This document shows, piece after piece, positions 13,396-25,727 of a stretch of 64,000 nucleotides of DNA. This DNA is from Epiperipatus broadwayi. Its lineage: Eukaryota; Onychophora; Udeonychophora; Euonychophora; Peripatidae. The stretch spans positions 1,650,493-1,714,492 of the forward strand of contig JAQFVV010006429.1 of assembly GCA_028023455.1 (NCBI GenBank). Reading direction: 5' to 3'. Every line of letters begins with the position of its first letter. Position 1 is the first letter of the stretch. A program made the translations under genes and the position numbers. Below the pieces are notes generated by a model. It worked only from the letters and a program-made list of their open reading frames with translations. It ran no database searches and was not told the DNA's origin.

Positions 13396-13587
13396 AGATA
13401 AACGTTTCCAACAAAAATATATAAAAAATACTGAATTGCCAAAAAACAGTTGCTTAAAATATCAGCTGACGATAATTAATATTCACACCTATCAGGGAAA
13501 ACGGATTTTTTACTCACAAAGTAAATGATTTATTGCTTATAATTTTTTGTTTTCCTAAGCGCTATTCAGACGCTATATATTGTCAAT

Positions 13588-15540
13588 ATGGCGTCCACAT
13601 CAGAATCCAAGATAAAGTTTGGCGTGAATCAGACTTCATGAATATATAGCAACATTAGAGCACAGACAACATATGCGAACATAGCTGAATTAAATTTGCA
13701 AAATGCAAAACAAATCCCAAGATTTAGAAGGGCCAATCAGGATGACCTGAATGAAGTGAATGATATAAATATGAATGAATATGATGCTGATGTGCCTTTG
13801 CAAAATGTTGGGTTAAAAGAAGAAGTGGAAGAGATAAATTGCAGATTTAATGAGACCATACCGAAAAAATTATTCATCTCATTTAATAGATTTTTTTCAA
13901 ATAAGTCAATCATCTTAGCAGCAACAGATAGAAATCTCTCTCTCTCTACAAGTTTCCAAAGAAAATACTATATAAAGAGTTATCTAACAACAAAATGTGC
14001 AGCTCAGTTTCAACCATAGGAGAGCATACCAAATCAAGATATCTGGTGGTAGAATTCATTAATGAAACGCAATGTGCAGATTTTCAATAAAAAATTAAGA
14101 CTTTGGAAAATTATGCTCTCATGATTGTAGATAAAGAAATGCAAAACTATCACACTGGCATTATTAAAAATTCCTATTTTGGGTATAATATACATGATTT
14201 CACAAAATTAATGAAACCCTTTGGGCAACTGATATACATGAAGCCAATATATTGCACAGACATGCCTACTAGTTTATTCAAACAGTTTTTATTTCAAGAT
14301 CAAAATGAATGAAGGCATAAGACCTGAAGACATCCCAAGCATAATAATGGATCAGGAAGCAATCCTGACTATACAAATTAAAGACTTAGGCCACAATGTT
14401 TTGTGTGTGGCAGTAGAGAACACCTGGCAATAGACTGGGGAAGAAAGCACAACAGCAATCACCAGTCAGCAGCTAAAACACAGCAAATATTAATTAAAGA
14501 ATACACAACAGAGCAACTGGAAGATCAAGCAAACGCAGACAAGAAGATAGAAAATCCCAAACACCCAGAGACTGGCCAAGAAATAGATGGCATGCAAAAA
14601 AATAAAAAAAATGGGCAGAAATGACAGATAAAAAATATACAAAGGAAGAAACACAAAATCAGCCAAGGCCAGATAAGAGAAAATACACCAAACATGAAGA
14701 GTGTGATCAAGAGATGGATGATATGCAAAAAAATTATAAATAAATAGATGATATACAAAGAAATAAGAAGCAAAGTATGCTGAAAGTTGCTGATTAGTCA
14801 GTACTATCACAGCTTCTTGAGAGAGACAAACTAACCTATGAAAAAGAAGTCCAATTAATTGAAGTCAGACCAAAACAGATAAAGCCTCATCAAAAAAACA
14901 ATCAAAAAAAGGAAATCAAGATAACAATCAAATACTGGAATATGAGACTGGAATAGAAGATACACCTGATGAACACCAAAGATAAAAAAAATAGATATAG
15001 ACAGTATGCAAAAAAATAATAAAAAATGTGGAGAAATAAACCAACCAGATGAAGAAGATATAATTGAAGCCACAGAAAATAAAACAACCACAGACAAGAA
15101 AGTAAAACACACCAAACACATTGAGGATAAGAGAATTGTAGCAAAGGTAAGCAATATGAAATGTGACCAACAAAATCAGTCAAAGAGTGCAAATAAAGAT
15201 AACATGCAAATAATGGCACTTGAGACTGAAACTGAAGATATGATTCATGTAGATAGAAGATGCAAAATTTCAACCAAAGTCATACCATGCCCAACAATTA
15301 TTAATAAAACATCTGCTGAAGTGATGGAGGCTATTACTCTGGATCTGCCTACCCAAATATAAATGCACACTGAATACAGGCGCAAACAAGGGTGTCAACC
15401 AAAACAAGATATAAAAAGGTGAAAATTGAACAAGAGAATCCTCACAGTGAGCAGGAAATATATAATAGGGCTGTAGCAGTGGATGAAGAGAGTGGCCTGG
15501 TGTTTCATGATGCAGTGGAAATCGAGAAAGAAAAGTAGGA
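13588..15540 (+). pseudogene. Tx1-like LINE ORF1 (nucleic-acid-binding protein), broken
   Basis: The likely true start is ATG at 13588 (MASTSESKIKFGV...). It is in frame with the open stretch from 13696 to 14019 except for one TGA at codon 18. ORF1 proteins coat the element RNA. The block RPEDIPSIIMDQ (about 14319) leads into a CFVCGSREHLA-like zinc knuckle near 14398-14430. In it the Cys-x2-Cys spacing and His are readable across a frame change, while the last Cys has become Trp. Beyond about 14500 the protein is very Lys, Gln, Asp and Glu rich, with repeated units containing KxxxxEMDDMQKN-type motifs (near 14580, 14720, 14995), so a charged repetitive tail is likely. Minus-strand frames at 14490-15273 are shadows of this region. 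Confidence 0.75.
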
Positions 15541-15577
15541 AGACATGAGTTCCTAAACTCAAAAAAAAAAAGTATTA

Positions 15578-18500
15578 ATGAAACTTAAAATTGCTGTTTT
15601 AAATGTCAGAGGACTAAATGCAATCAATAAAAATTTCAAAGTCAGAAATTGGATAAATCAAATCAGAGCACATATAACAGGATTATTAGAAACAAAAGAT
15701 ATATGCAGGTGCGGCAATAAATCCAGCTATCTACCTGAGGGGCCAGGGCTTCTCTGCATGTTCCAGAGATTCATCCTCTCCACCTGCAGGAACTGGAATA
15801 GTAATTGCTCAAGATTGTTCTTTTGAAAATTTCAAAATACTTTACAATGATTCAAACCTTCTAATAATAACACTGACTCAAAAAATATTTGCAATGAATA
15901 TAGTGCTTGTATATATGCCAGTAGAAAAATAAAAGATAGAACCTATAATTTATAATATAAATTCAATTCTTGCCATGAATGCAAGCCCCACTGTTCTGGT
16001 TGGGGACTGCAACTCATCTTATGAAGAATTTATACAGAAATCACTACATAAAATAGCCATACCATTGATTAGTGGACAAGGTTTTCTGCTAGAAGGGGCT
16101 GTCTCCTTTCATAATGGTCGTTTTGCAACATTAATAGATGTTGTCTTTTACTCACCATCGCTGCATCACCTCATGGAAGTAAAATTGGTCCAGACCACAT
16201 TTTCTGATCATTCTGCCCAGTTAATCACGATCAATCTAAAAAAATTGCAAGTAGTTAATCACAACCTAACCAAAACAATAAGAGTACTTATCCCAGCAAA
16301 TGCAACAGAATTCCTCTTTTCAGAGATATATATTCTGTTGCAGAAGGTTAAAGGGATGAGCCCCGATCCTATACAGCAATATCTGACTTTTATACATATC
16401 TTGTCTTTCAATGTAGATCCTGTAACAAGAAATCAACCACCACCATCAAGGCTTCTGCAATATGCTGATCAGCTACATCAGAGACAAATGATGATGACTC
16501 CAACACACAACACCCAAATGCACATAAGAAAGCTGAATGATGCTTATAACAAGGCCTGTGAATCACTGAAAGAATATCTGAAGATGAAGAAAAGTAGGCT
16601 TTGCATGGCACAAAAGTACGCATGGACCCGCAAGTTTATCAAGTGGGCTTTGGGTTATGTATCAGACCTAAAAGTGCCAATGGCCATACAGACTGAGGAT
16701 GGTATGTTCACTGGCCATAACATGATTATGCCATTGTTCAAATATTTTCAAGATAAGTTAAGTGCGGAGCCTCACTTTTTTTTCCAGCCAAAAATGTTTG
16801 GAGAGATTGAGGGTCAATTACCAGTTAGTGAAAATGATATAATAGAGAAAATGAGAACTATCAGCAATGCTTGTCACCCAGGTGCCATGGGATACCACTG
16901 TTCATTTTTAAGCATTTAAGTTTTTTACAGCTAAATATCTCAAGGATTTAGCAAACCATTTTGCTCAAGAAATTAAACCAACTACAGGGATATATCCTAT
17001 GGCAATAGTGTCATATAATAATAAAACAAAAGGCATACCAATGCCAAATGAGCTTAGGTCAACATCTATGGTGCCACTTCCTATTAAAATATTGGAAAAA
17101 ATTATAAAAGATAAGATTGAGCCCTATATTTTACCAACCATCAGTGAATCACAATTTGCAAAAAAGATATCATCAACAGTGCAAGTAGCATTGTTATTCA
17201 AGACCATGATGATAGCCACTAGGGTGAGGAAGAAATACAGCACAGTAGCGGTGCAGGTAGACATTGCTTCAGCTTTTGATTAAGTGAGAATCCTTGTGTT
17301 ACTGGATATGCTCAAGCAGACTAAAATACCCAAAGGACTGCTATATTTGACTGCAAACTTGATACTGAGCAGAGAACTGTATTTTAATATGAATGACTGA
17401 AATTCACCCTCATTCATCCCAATGCAATCACTATCCCAAGGGTCTCCTCTGAGTGCATTAATGTTTATTTATTATATCAATCCTCTTATTGAAAAAATCA
17501 ATAGCACATTCATTGGAGTTCAAATACCTGATACAATACAGAAGATTGCATGTCTCGCATACATGGATGATATCACAGTCTTCTTGACATCAAAAAAGCA
17601 AATACCACAGCTTCAGGCAGTGCTTGAACAATTCTCAAAACAATATGGAATGAGCATAAACCCAGAAAAGTCTGTGGCCTGGATGCTACTCACTGGAAAT
17701 CCATGTGGGCTAATGTATTGAGCAAAACCTGCTCTATTCCTAGACTTTCTTTTTTTTCTAGGAGCCATTGGAATGAGATGTCAAATCCAAGCCAAGCTCA
17801 AAGAGGAAGTCAAAAGCATAGATGAATCACTCTCAAAGGCATATTTGTCTATATATGCAAAGGTGCAACTGATTAACAAGCTTATAATAACCAAGATAAC
17901 ATATTACATGCCTATAATTGAATTTTCAAAAAAATTTATGGCATGCAAGCTCATCTGGGGGGAGAAGACAGTGGCAATTTCAATGGCAAAACTGAATTGC
18001 CCTCTTATAGCAAATGGACTGGGATTGCATAGCTTACAAACATTTCAAACCTTCAAAACCAGGAATGCTATAATTGCTATACTCACTCAATTTCCTAAAT
18101 TAAGACACTTAGAGCAGATAACACCTACAGATAGGCCTCCTCCAAAAGATTGTTTTTTGGCAATCACCATCTACCAATGTAGGAGAGAAAGAACAATTCC
18201 AGATCAATTGGACCAAAAGTATAAATATTGGGAAATATATAAATTTATACATTAAAATAATTATAATGAGGAAATCCCATCAATACTAGAAATAGGAAAC
18301 AAATATCTGACCAAGCAATACAAAAAATGGCAACTAGAACCTAAGTTCCTAGATTTTATAATCAAGATGAATTTGAATGCTTTACCTACTAAATATTTTT
18401 TACTTCACAGAAGAATGTACAGGTCAGTTGATCCATTCTGTGGCCTTTGCCGTATGGCTGAGGAGACTTTATAGCATATAATTTTCAATTGCAAGGCCTT

Positions 18501-18800
18501 GGAGCAGACTAGATGCATTCTGTAGAGCAGATACAGAAAAAAAATACAACAATTCAAATTATGTCAACTTACAAAGGCAGGCCTCTACCAGTCATAAGGG
18601 CCTCAATGTTATCTTATATGCACTTTGGTGCACTAGGTATGTGTTCGTATTGGGTAATAACCCCAGAAGGCATACAGCCATATTTGAGAATAAGTTGAAT
18701 TTTTTCAAGTTAGAGACAAGCAGATCACCTGTCCGGATATTTATACAGCTACTTGGTCCCTGCTCAGACAAACAGCAAAGTTATAAAGCATGGTCTAGAT
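15578..18800 (+). pseudogene. Tx1-like LINE ORF2 (endonuclease, reverse transcriptase, zinc finger), broken
   Basis: ORF2 starts at ATG 15578, about 35 bases after the ORF1 end. The endonuclease N-terminus reads KIAVLNVRGLNAINK and a conserved Glu in LLETKD (about 15688). It is then frameshifted and resumes at 15975 with LVGDCN, IDVVFYSP and SDHSAQLI (about 16207), the latter holding the catalytic Asp-His pair. RT blocks follow: AMGYH (about 16885), DIASAFD then a stop (about 17264), LSQGSPLSALMF (about 17427) and YMDDITVF (about 17561), with the active-site Asp pair intact. The C-terminal part has PFCGLCRMAEETL then HIIFNC (about 18435-18490), the Cys/His pattern of the zf-RVT domain seen in L1 and Tx1 elements. 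At least six stops or frameshifts break it. The family copies its RNA at a nicked target site. Confidence 0.85.
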
Positions 18801-19011
18801 AATGCTCCTATTGGACAATAATGTGATTAATTAACATTTCTAAAGTGGATAGAATCATGTAAAATTACCCATATAGATATTTACCTTTAAAGAAATGAAT
18901 ATTGTAGCACTTGAAACTGAACTGACAATAATAAGATTCAACATGTATCTTGCTATGGCATTGTAATACTATGTAACTAAAAGGGTCAATAAAGTTTACT
19001 ATTGTTGAAAC

Positions 19012-19066
<55 letters not shown>

Positions 19067-19142
19067 CAACAACAACAATAATAATAACAATAATAATAAT
19101 AATAACAACAACAACAATAATAATAATAATAATAATAATAAT
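18800..19142 (+). repeat. LINE 3' UTR and (AAT)n 3' tail
   Basis: After the coding region the 3' UTR runs to GTCAATAAAGTTTACTATTG (about 18983) and then, within 12 bases, to TAATAATAAT. The tail is mostly AAT with blocks of AAC (19062-19075 and 19104-19113). The AATAAA-like signal before the tail is shared with the inverted copy near 42715. The poly-Asn frame at 19002-19220 is translation of the tail. Confidence 0.85.
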
Positions 19143-21195
19143 CATCTTAATCATCATATTTCACCAATAAACTTTATTTATTCTTTGGGTTACATAGAAT
19201 TACATAACTTTGATTGCTAGGGTTACAGGATCATGTTGCACAAGTTATTATATGGTTTATTTTAAAGGTTACATTTATGAGGATGCAACATTTTTTTTCC
19301 AAATTCAGCTACTAGTTTTGGATACAGAAATAGAGTCAAGTGTAATCCTTAAAGTCTTTAAAAAACAGTTAAATATAAATTATATTTTCATACATAGAGA
19401 GATATGGCTGAAGATTGTAAAATCCAGTGTCATATTGAAAGTTATATACAGTCACTAAATTAATCTTGATTATTGTTCTTGTATTTATTAATCTGGCAAT
19501 ACAACAGGGAGGTAACTTATCCATGTGGTATGAAATCAAGTTACAGCTGCTGTATGAAGAACAAAGTCAATTCAGAGTAAGAACTACATATGGATGAGCA
19601 GCTACTGGATAATCATATATGAGGAGTAAATTCTGTAGTCTTGTGGTGGATGGTCCTGAACACAGTTAGTGTAGGTAAGCTATATGGAGAATAACAAATG
19701 ATTCCATTGACAGCTATTCAATGTGTTGCACTAAGACTTTTTATAGATTCAATGATTGTTTTAGTAGGGGTGGGATACATCCTAGGCCTTGATTTGTTAG
19801 AGCTTATTGATAAATGTAGCTGGATGTCCTCTGGTGTTGTTGCCAATAGTGAATATGCAGTGAGAGTACCAGAAGGCATATAGAATGAAGTTACATGCTG
19901 TAGGGTATGCATCTCCTGATAAGGCTGAATTGGCTGTTGTATAAATAAAACTGGCAATCAATTATGTGATAATCCTTATTTGAGTGAGTGCTTGACATTG
20001 CTGTAAGATTATTGTTGAGTTTTCACTGCAACATAACATAAGGTGCAGAATGGATTTATATTTTTGTATAAATGGTGATACTGAAGAAAATGATATGTCA
20101 GTAATTCATGTAAGTTAAGACAAATTAGAAAATGGAAAAATTTAGTCTCCAGGAACCATCATTTGAAGAAGTGGAATAGCTGGTGGTCATAGAACTTAAG
20201 CATAAAAAAAAAATTTTTTTGTTTGCTTCTGAGTATGCTATGGCATATGTTTGCCAAAAGGTGTATTTATTAGTCATGAAAAAAGTTGATTGGTTGGATG
20301 AAGATAGGATCACTTGTAAAATGTGGTGAAAAAATAAAACTGAAAGAGGGGGATGGTTTTTAGTAGCGATTAATCAGAGTACTGGAAACTTTTGAACAGA
20401 ACAATTGATATAATTGAATTTATGGCTTTTTTGATATAGAACACTTGAATATTGTTGAGGTTTAGCTCATTATTAATGGGTGGGCAGCTAAATCTCTAGG
20501 TTAAAATTGAAACCATCTTCCTACCCCATACTAGCTTATTTCAGATAGAAGATATGGCAGAAATAAATGATTTTGAAAATTTAAGAATATGCAAAATAAT
20601 AAGTAATTTTAATCATTATCAGTACATTAAATAGATGAATTTTAGCATAAAGGGAGAGATAAGTTTTGCAGAGAAAATTGATGATCCATGAGGCATAGTC
20701 TTGAATCTTATTCAAGGCAGTGCTGCTAAAGCTTCTCATGCTAAAAATAATATATCTTAGATTCCATTAAATAACATATGATATTCATCATGTTTACATA
20801 AATAAAATTATTATAAATATTTAAACTTTATATAAGCTTTTACATAATAATATATCAAATATTTTGCATTTGTAAAAAAAAAAAAAACATCATTCTCATA
20901 GTAGAAAAAATTATATTAGAAAGGAAAGTCCAGAGTGAAACTCATTATTGAATGGCAGCTATAAATTAAGATAAATAGTAAATAATTTTTGTTTTTCATT
21001 TAAAATATAATATGTAATATTTGTACTTGGTTTAGATTTAAATTTAAACCAGTTTATATATGATTTGAGATTATTTGTATACATTAATACTGCTTATTTA
21101 GTTTCTTTTTAAAGGGTAAAGTTGTAAGAATTATCTATAACATTTTTTAATTATTTATTTATTTTAAAATTATATTATTTCTAATAGTTTACATA
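19143..21195. other. No supported gene; unassigned DNA
   Basis: The part from about 19490 to 20560 is less AT-rich than usual here. It contains two loosely similar segments (around 19535 and 19890) sharing GAARTYAMRTTACA-type sequence, so it may be an unclassified repeat. Overlapping frames at 19698-19883 (plus) and 19718-19957 (minus) show no known domain. The remainder is plain AT-rich DNA. Confidence 0.45.
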
Positions 21196-21265
21196 TAAAT
21201 GATATAAAATTTGATATATATATATCAGTATAAATGATATAAAATTTGATATATATATATCAGTA
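21196..21265. repeat. Perfect 35-bp tandem duplication
   Basis: Units 21196-21230 and 21231-21265 are identical by eye, each starting TAAATGATATAAAAT and ending in a TA run plus CAGTA. Exact identity suggests a recent slippage event, or gene conversion. Confidence 0.9.
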
Positions 21266-21560
21266 TTTTTCAACAAATACATTTTTTTATTTTTTAATGA
21301 AATCAAGAACAAGAAATATATTATTAATTAGTTAAAAATCTATTGCAGAATAAAAACATTTCAGCTAACTACTCATGGAAAACATTTTTTAAAAAAAAAA
21401 AACATCATTATATAGATTTGCTAATTTCTAGATGGTGAGGATTTGGGTTGACTGCAATGGATGACCTAAAAAAGGATTTTTTTAAAATAAAAGGATTTTT
21501 TTTCAATATCTATCCAACTCATGGTAAGAAAGATATGCTATCAAATATGACATGATGTTG

Positions 21561-21700
21561 TTTATATATATATATATATATATAAAGGGAAGTATAGGGG
21601 ATTTGAACTCAGATTTTCAAGTACCTTTCAACTATCCACACTATCTCATATAACTGATATATAAGGGAGTAAATCACCATTTCTCAGGCTATGAATTAAA
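21561..21700 (-). mobile_element. tRNA-derived SINE-like repeat, family A, copy 3, next to (TA)n
   Basis: A TA run (21561-21584) is followed by the reverse complement of the family A tRNA-like region. GGGGATTTGAACTC (about 21597) is a B box on the minus strand, and CACTATCTCATATAACTGATA (about 21638) matches the A-box side of copies 1 and 4. It is partial: the upstream region of copies 1 and 2 is only weakly kept. Confidence 0.6.
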
Positions 21701-22704
21701 AGCATTCTAAATGTTGAAAAAAGGATCAAGAATAAAATATTTTTGGATGTTTATAAGCATACCTTTATCAATATTGTTAATAATTCAGAGTGTAATTAAT
21801 ATACCATCCAGAAGAAATATGAGACATAATAATTAATAAACTAAATTATACTAGGTTATAGACAGAATTGCTCTTTTAATCACCTCTATTTCCGGTCTTT
21901 TTATTAGACTGAGACTTATAAAATGATATATTCCAGCTAGCTAGAATTTTAATTTCCTCGTTGAATTATCAATAATGTTGACAGATATACTTATAAACAT
22001 CAGAAGTCCAACAGTAAATGATTTTATTCTATTCTTGATTTTTAGTTCAACACTTAGAGTGCATTTAATTCATAACCTGAGCAATCATGACTTATTCCCT
22101 TTGTTTACATTTTTATTGAGCTATATTTAATTTAATATTTATAAAATTTCATTTAATTATTATAATCAAGGTGTTAAAAGAAAGATTCTACCTCAAGCCT
22201 TCAATAATTAATCATTCATTTAATAAATATTAAGTGCCATATTCTACCTGGATAATATATTACTTTCTCTCTGAATTACTAACAATGTTGACAAAGGTAT
22301 GTTTATAAACATTAGAACTTCAATAATATATGGATCCATTTATTCTTGATCTTTTGTTCAACATGTAGAGTGCTTTTAATTTATAGCCTGGGTGAGAGTG
22401 ATTTACTCCTTTTATTTACATATATACATTGAGCTATGTTAAGTTTAACATTTGTATATATGAATGGAATTGAGCTAAGATGGAAAATTCAAGAAACTTG
22501 AATATAGATATATCAAACATTGCAAGTAGGGGAAATTTAATCATTAATAATACTTGAAAATATCATTTAATTTTGTTTTTTTTTTCATATATTTATATCA
22601 AACACAATTATTGTTAAAATCATCTCTATTATAGACTATAAGATAGGAAAAAAAATATAAAAAACAGTTTTGAAGACAACTAATTAGGTGCAAATTTAGT
22701 ATTT

Positions 22705-22792
22705 TGGGGATTTTATTCGCAAGCCTTCTGCCATCCATTGATTACTCTTGATGCACTGAGTGGCAATATGTATAGAGAGTTTTCTCTGTTTA
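22705..22792 (+). repeat. Foldback-family terminal fragment
   Basis: This matches the right terminal arm of the foldback family best seen at 32199-32501: GCAAGCCTTCTGCCATCCA, then TTGATTACTCT, then TGGCAATATGTATAG and GAGTTTT. Only one arm is present, so this is a solo end. Confidence 0.75.
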
Positions 22793-23214
22793 AGTTATAA
22801 GTGTACCATTTAAAAATAGATGGTCCAAAGATATTGGCATTTAAAATATTTAAAAGCTAAAAGAAAAAGTAAATTTAAAGATCCTTTAAATTAATGCATT
22901 TTAAATTTTTTTAGTTAGTGTAATTTATTTCTTTTTAGAAATGTACAATGAGAGTTGATTTTTTTGATTTGAATTATTTATCTGTAGTTTAATAAAAGTT
23001 GAAATTGGAAAGAATAAAAGAAAGGCACGCAGATTACTAATCCAAAAAAACAAAAAGAATTCCAAAAGTTATGAAGATTACAATCATTAAACCTTTAGGA
23101 TATTGATTAAAGATGGCAAAAATAATTTACTAAAAAAAAAGAACTTTGTAACAGGAAGTTAAAAATAAATGTATAAAATGATAAACCTAAGTGTCATGAT
23201 AATAATAACATGTG

Positions 23215-23520
23215 CAGAAGTTTCAAAACTGGATCGCGATATAAAAAGAAGAGGACAGCTTTGATCTAGGTTTTTTTTTTTATTTTCTGGTTATGTATTA
23301 TTAGAGTGGATGTTTCTGTGAGAGTGACCTGTTGCAATGAAATGCATCTGCACAGGAACACTATTCACTTGCTGAATGAAGTTGTCATGCAAGAATGGAA
23401 ATGAAGCCTTATGAGCAGCATCTTTTGCAACAAAGAGACCATTGCGACTGAGCTTCTCGCTTCAGCTACAGAATGGAACAGATTCTGCAGGAGAAATCAA
23501 TTAAATGTCAAGGAACACAG
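23215..23520. other. GC-richer island with a TATA-like motif, unassigned
   Basis: Compared with its flanks this 300-bp stretch has many more G and C. It contains GCGATATAAAAAGAAG (about 23236), which resembles a TATA box, and some 230 bp of balanced sequence after it. No long frame or known motif is present. It could be a transcribed non-coding segment, an exon, or part of an unrecognised repeat. I cannot tell which. Confidence 0.3.
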
Positions 23521-24187
23521 GATCCCAAGTTAAGATTATTTACTCACAATTTGTGACTTTAATTATTGGCCAATTAATGTTAACACCATGAATGATAATA
23601 CTGATAGTGACTGATTTTCAACGTTTCAAGGAACTAACTAGAAGAATTTAAATGGAACAAGAACTTTTATCTGATTAATAATATTTGGATTAGTATATGT
23701 TTTTTCTTTTCCAATTTTTTCTTTACTAATTCTTGTATAAATATTTTAATAGGTTTTAATAAAATATTTAGTATTAATTTAGCACTCTCTCTGTACATTC
23801 TTAATTTGAATATTAGATATTGTGAATGTTTAAAGAAATTATCTTTGCCATTCTATTTAATAATTATTGACTAAGCTCCAGAAATAATATTCTCTAAAAA
23901 AATAAATAAAGTTACGGGAATCATAAACCCAATCTTTTAGTTACTTGCATCAATATTATGGATACGAGGAAGTTAGGAGTCTATTGACTTTGGCACCCTC
24001 TTATAAATTAAAACTAACTTTGCTGGAAATCCTGGTAGTAATAGTTAGTAGGCCAGTTAATCAGAAAATATAGCTATGTTTTTAGAAATATGAACAAGAT
24101 ATTTTCTTCTCCATAGTTTGATTAACTTTCACTTTATAGTGTGTAAAAGAAGGCCAACCAGAAACTATTAAAACATGAAGAATGTTA

Positions 24188-24232
24188 CATAAGCAAGCAT
24201 AAGAAATGGTGATCATGTGATGTTTATTATTT
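24188..24232 (+). repeat. Foldback-family internal fragment
   Basis: The block AAGCAAGCATAAGAAATGG followed by TGATCATGTGATGTTTATT also occurs just outside the right arm at 32517-32553, and in reverse at 31320-31345, 37799-37830 and 38246-38275. It marks the internal part of the same repeat unit. Confidence 0.65.
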
Positions 24233-25727
24233 AAAACTTCCTAAAAAAGTGCTATTTTCAAAATCAAATAAATTTGTAATATAAATTTTACTTTAAATTG
24301 AATAAATAATCAACTTATTTCTTAGTCTTCATTTTAATTTAAAATAAAACCAACCATTATATTTTCTTACATCTTCAGTTTTATAATCCCTCTCTCAATT
24401 ATTTACTAAACGCTAGGGAAAATTAACTCAATATTGTCAACCAAATTATTTCATATTAACTTTGATTTCCTAGTTAAAAGCACTTTTTATTAATATCTGA
24501 TCTTCTGATACTTTACTGAATTTCATTTCACTAAAAAATGACATATTTTTCTTTTATTATAGCCAATATTCATTTATTTTAAATATTAAAAATAATTTTT
24601 CCTGTATGTATTATAATATCATTTAATGTCTTATAATGTTCAGCTCTCAATACACATTCTTATTTTATAATATAATATTCATCAGAAATTTTTTTTTTTT
24701 TTAAAGTCAGTTATGGCAGTTCTAAGCTTGATTAATATTTACAATAGACAGCAGAGGGATATTGGTATTAGTGTAAATAGAGGTACTATTTTTAAGACGT
24801 GCATTATTAAAATTTTACTGTGGCTAATTTATATATTATAGTTCCAAATATTTATTACATTTCATACCTGACTTAAATACATATAATAAATTTATAATGA
24901 ATGTATTGGCTATTATTTATCATTAACATATACTTTTATAAAGGAAAATGATAAACTTTTTTGATTGTTGTTTATATCAATGCAGTGTCTTCTACTATTC
25001 GGTTTATTTTGCAAATGTAAAATGAATTTATCTACATTTGCTTCCTCTGTTTTTATAAAGATAGCAGACGTGACAAATGATATGAATTGAAGAAAACTCT
25101 CAATCATATGCAAATGTAAATACAGCTTTATTCAATAGTAATAATCAATAGATTCCACAAGGTGGTTAATTTTTATGCAATATATATGTTTGTGATAGCT
25201 TTTAAATACATCATTGCAGTGGCAAGACTTTTTTAGAAATCCTCAGTACTTCACTATCGTTCCTGTTATGATATATTATTCTGGTAACATTTTTGTCCAG
25301 TAATATTTATTTAAAGTTTCTGTTTATGATGTCATGGCAACCAAGAATCCTGATATGACCTTTTCTTTCCATTTTAGAACATATTATACAGTTTACTTTG
25401 CCACAGTGATCTCCCCCCACCTCCATCAATTACAATATTATACCTCTCTCACATCATTTGTAAGTAATACAGTTTTATATTTAAAAATACATTTATTTTA
25501 TATATTTGTGTTTATTTTTAAAAAATATTAAAAATATAACATTAAACTTGAAGCAAATGTATTGCATTATTTGTAACTTTTTTTTTTTTTTTTTCAAAAT
25601 ACAGCAGTAAAAGTTGTTATATTTGTGGGGGTGTTTTTTTTTTAAATTAAAATATAATGTTAAACTTACAATTTCCCATTTGTAGATAAAGGTCCAACTT
25701 CATCTACAGTTCAACATTTAGTTTTAT

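Larger units (their letters stand above)
13560..19142 (+). mobile_element. Nearly full-length Tx1/L1-like non-LTR retrotransposon with (AAT)n tail
   Basis: One element about 5.5 kb long carries, in order, an ORF1 with a degenerate CCHC knuckle, an apurinic-type endonuclease, a reverse transcriptase with YMDD, a C-terminal Cys/His region and a 3' UTR. It ends in (AAT)n at about 19013-19142. Its 5' edge is approximate; I place it just before the ORF1 start codon at 13588. Scattered stops and frameshifts make this copy inactive, but the damage is light compared with other LINEs in the window. A second copy of the same family, only the 3' end, lies inverted at 42702-43092. Their 3' UTRs align and both end in AAT repeats. 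Confidence 0.85.
21701..25727. other. AT-rich DNA without a supported gene
   Basis: Holds two foldback-family fragments (listed separately). A pair of related segments at about 21900-22140 and 22250-22450 both contain AATTACTAACAATGTTGACA-like sequence followed by a CCTGGGTGAG/CCTGAGCAATCA block, indicating an old direct duplication of some 350-bp period. The only GC-richer island is 23215-23520, described below. The frame at 24913-25113 (minus) shows no domain. Confidence 0.5.

Noticed and set aside
14490-15273. Several minus-strand hydrophobic frames that look like membrane proteins
   Set aside because: They are antisense shadows of the Lys- and Glu-rich LINE ORF1 on the plus strand. Sense AAA/GAA-rich codons read as Phe/Leu/Ser on the other strand.
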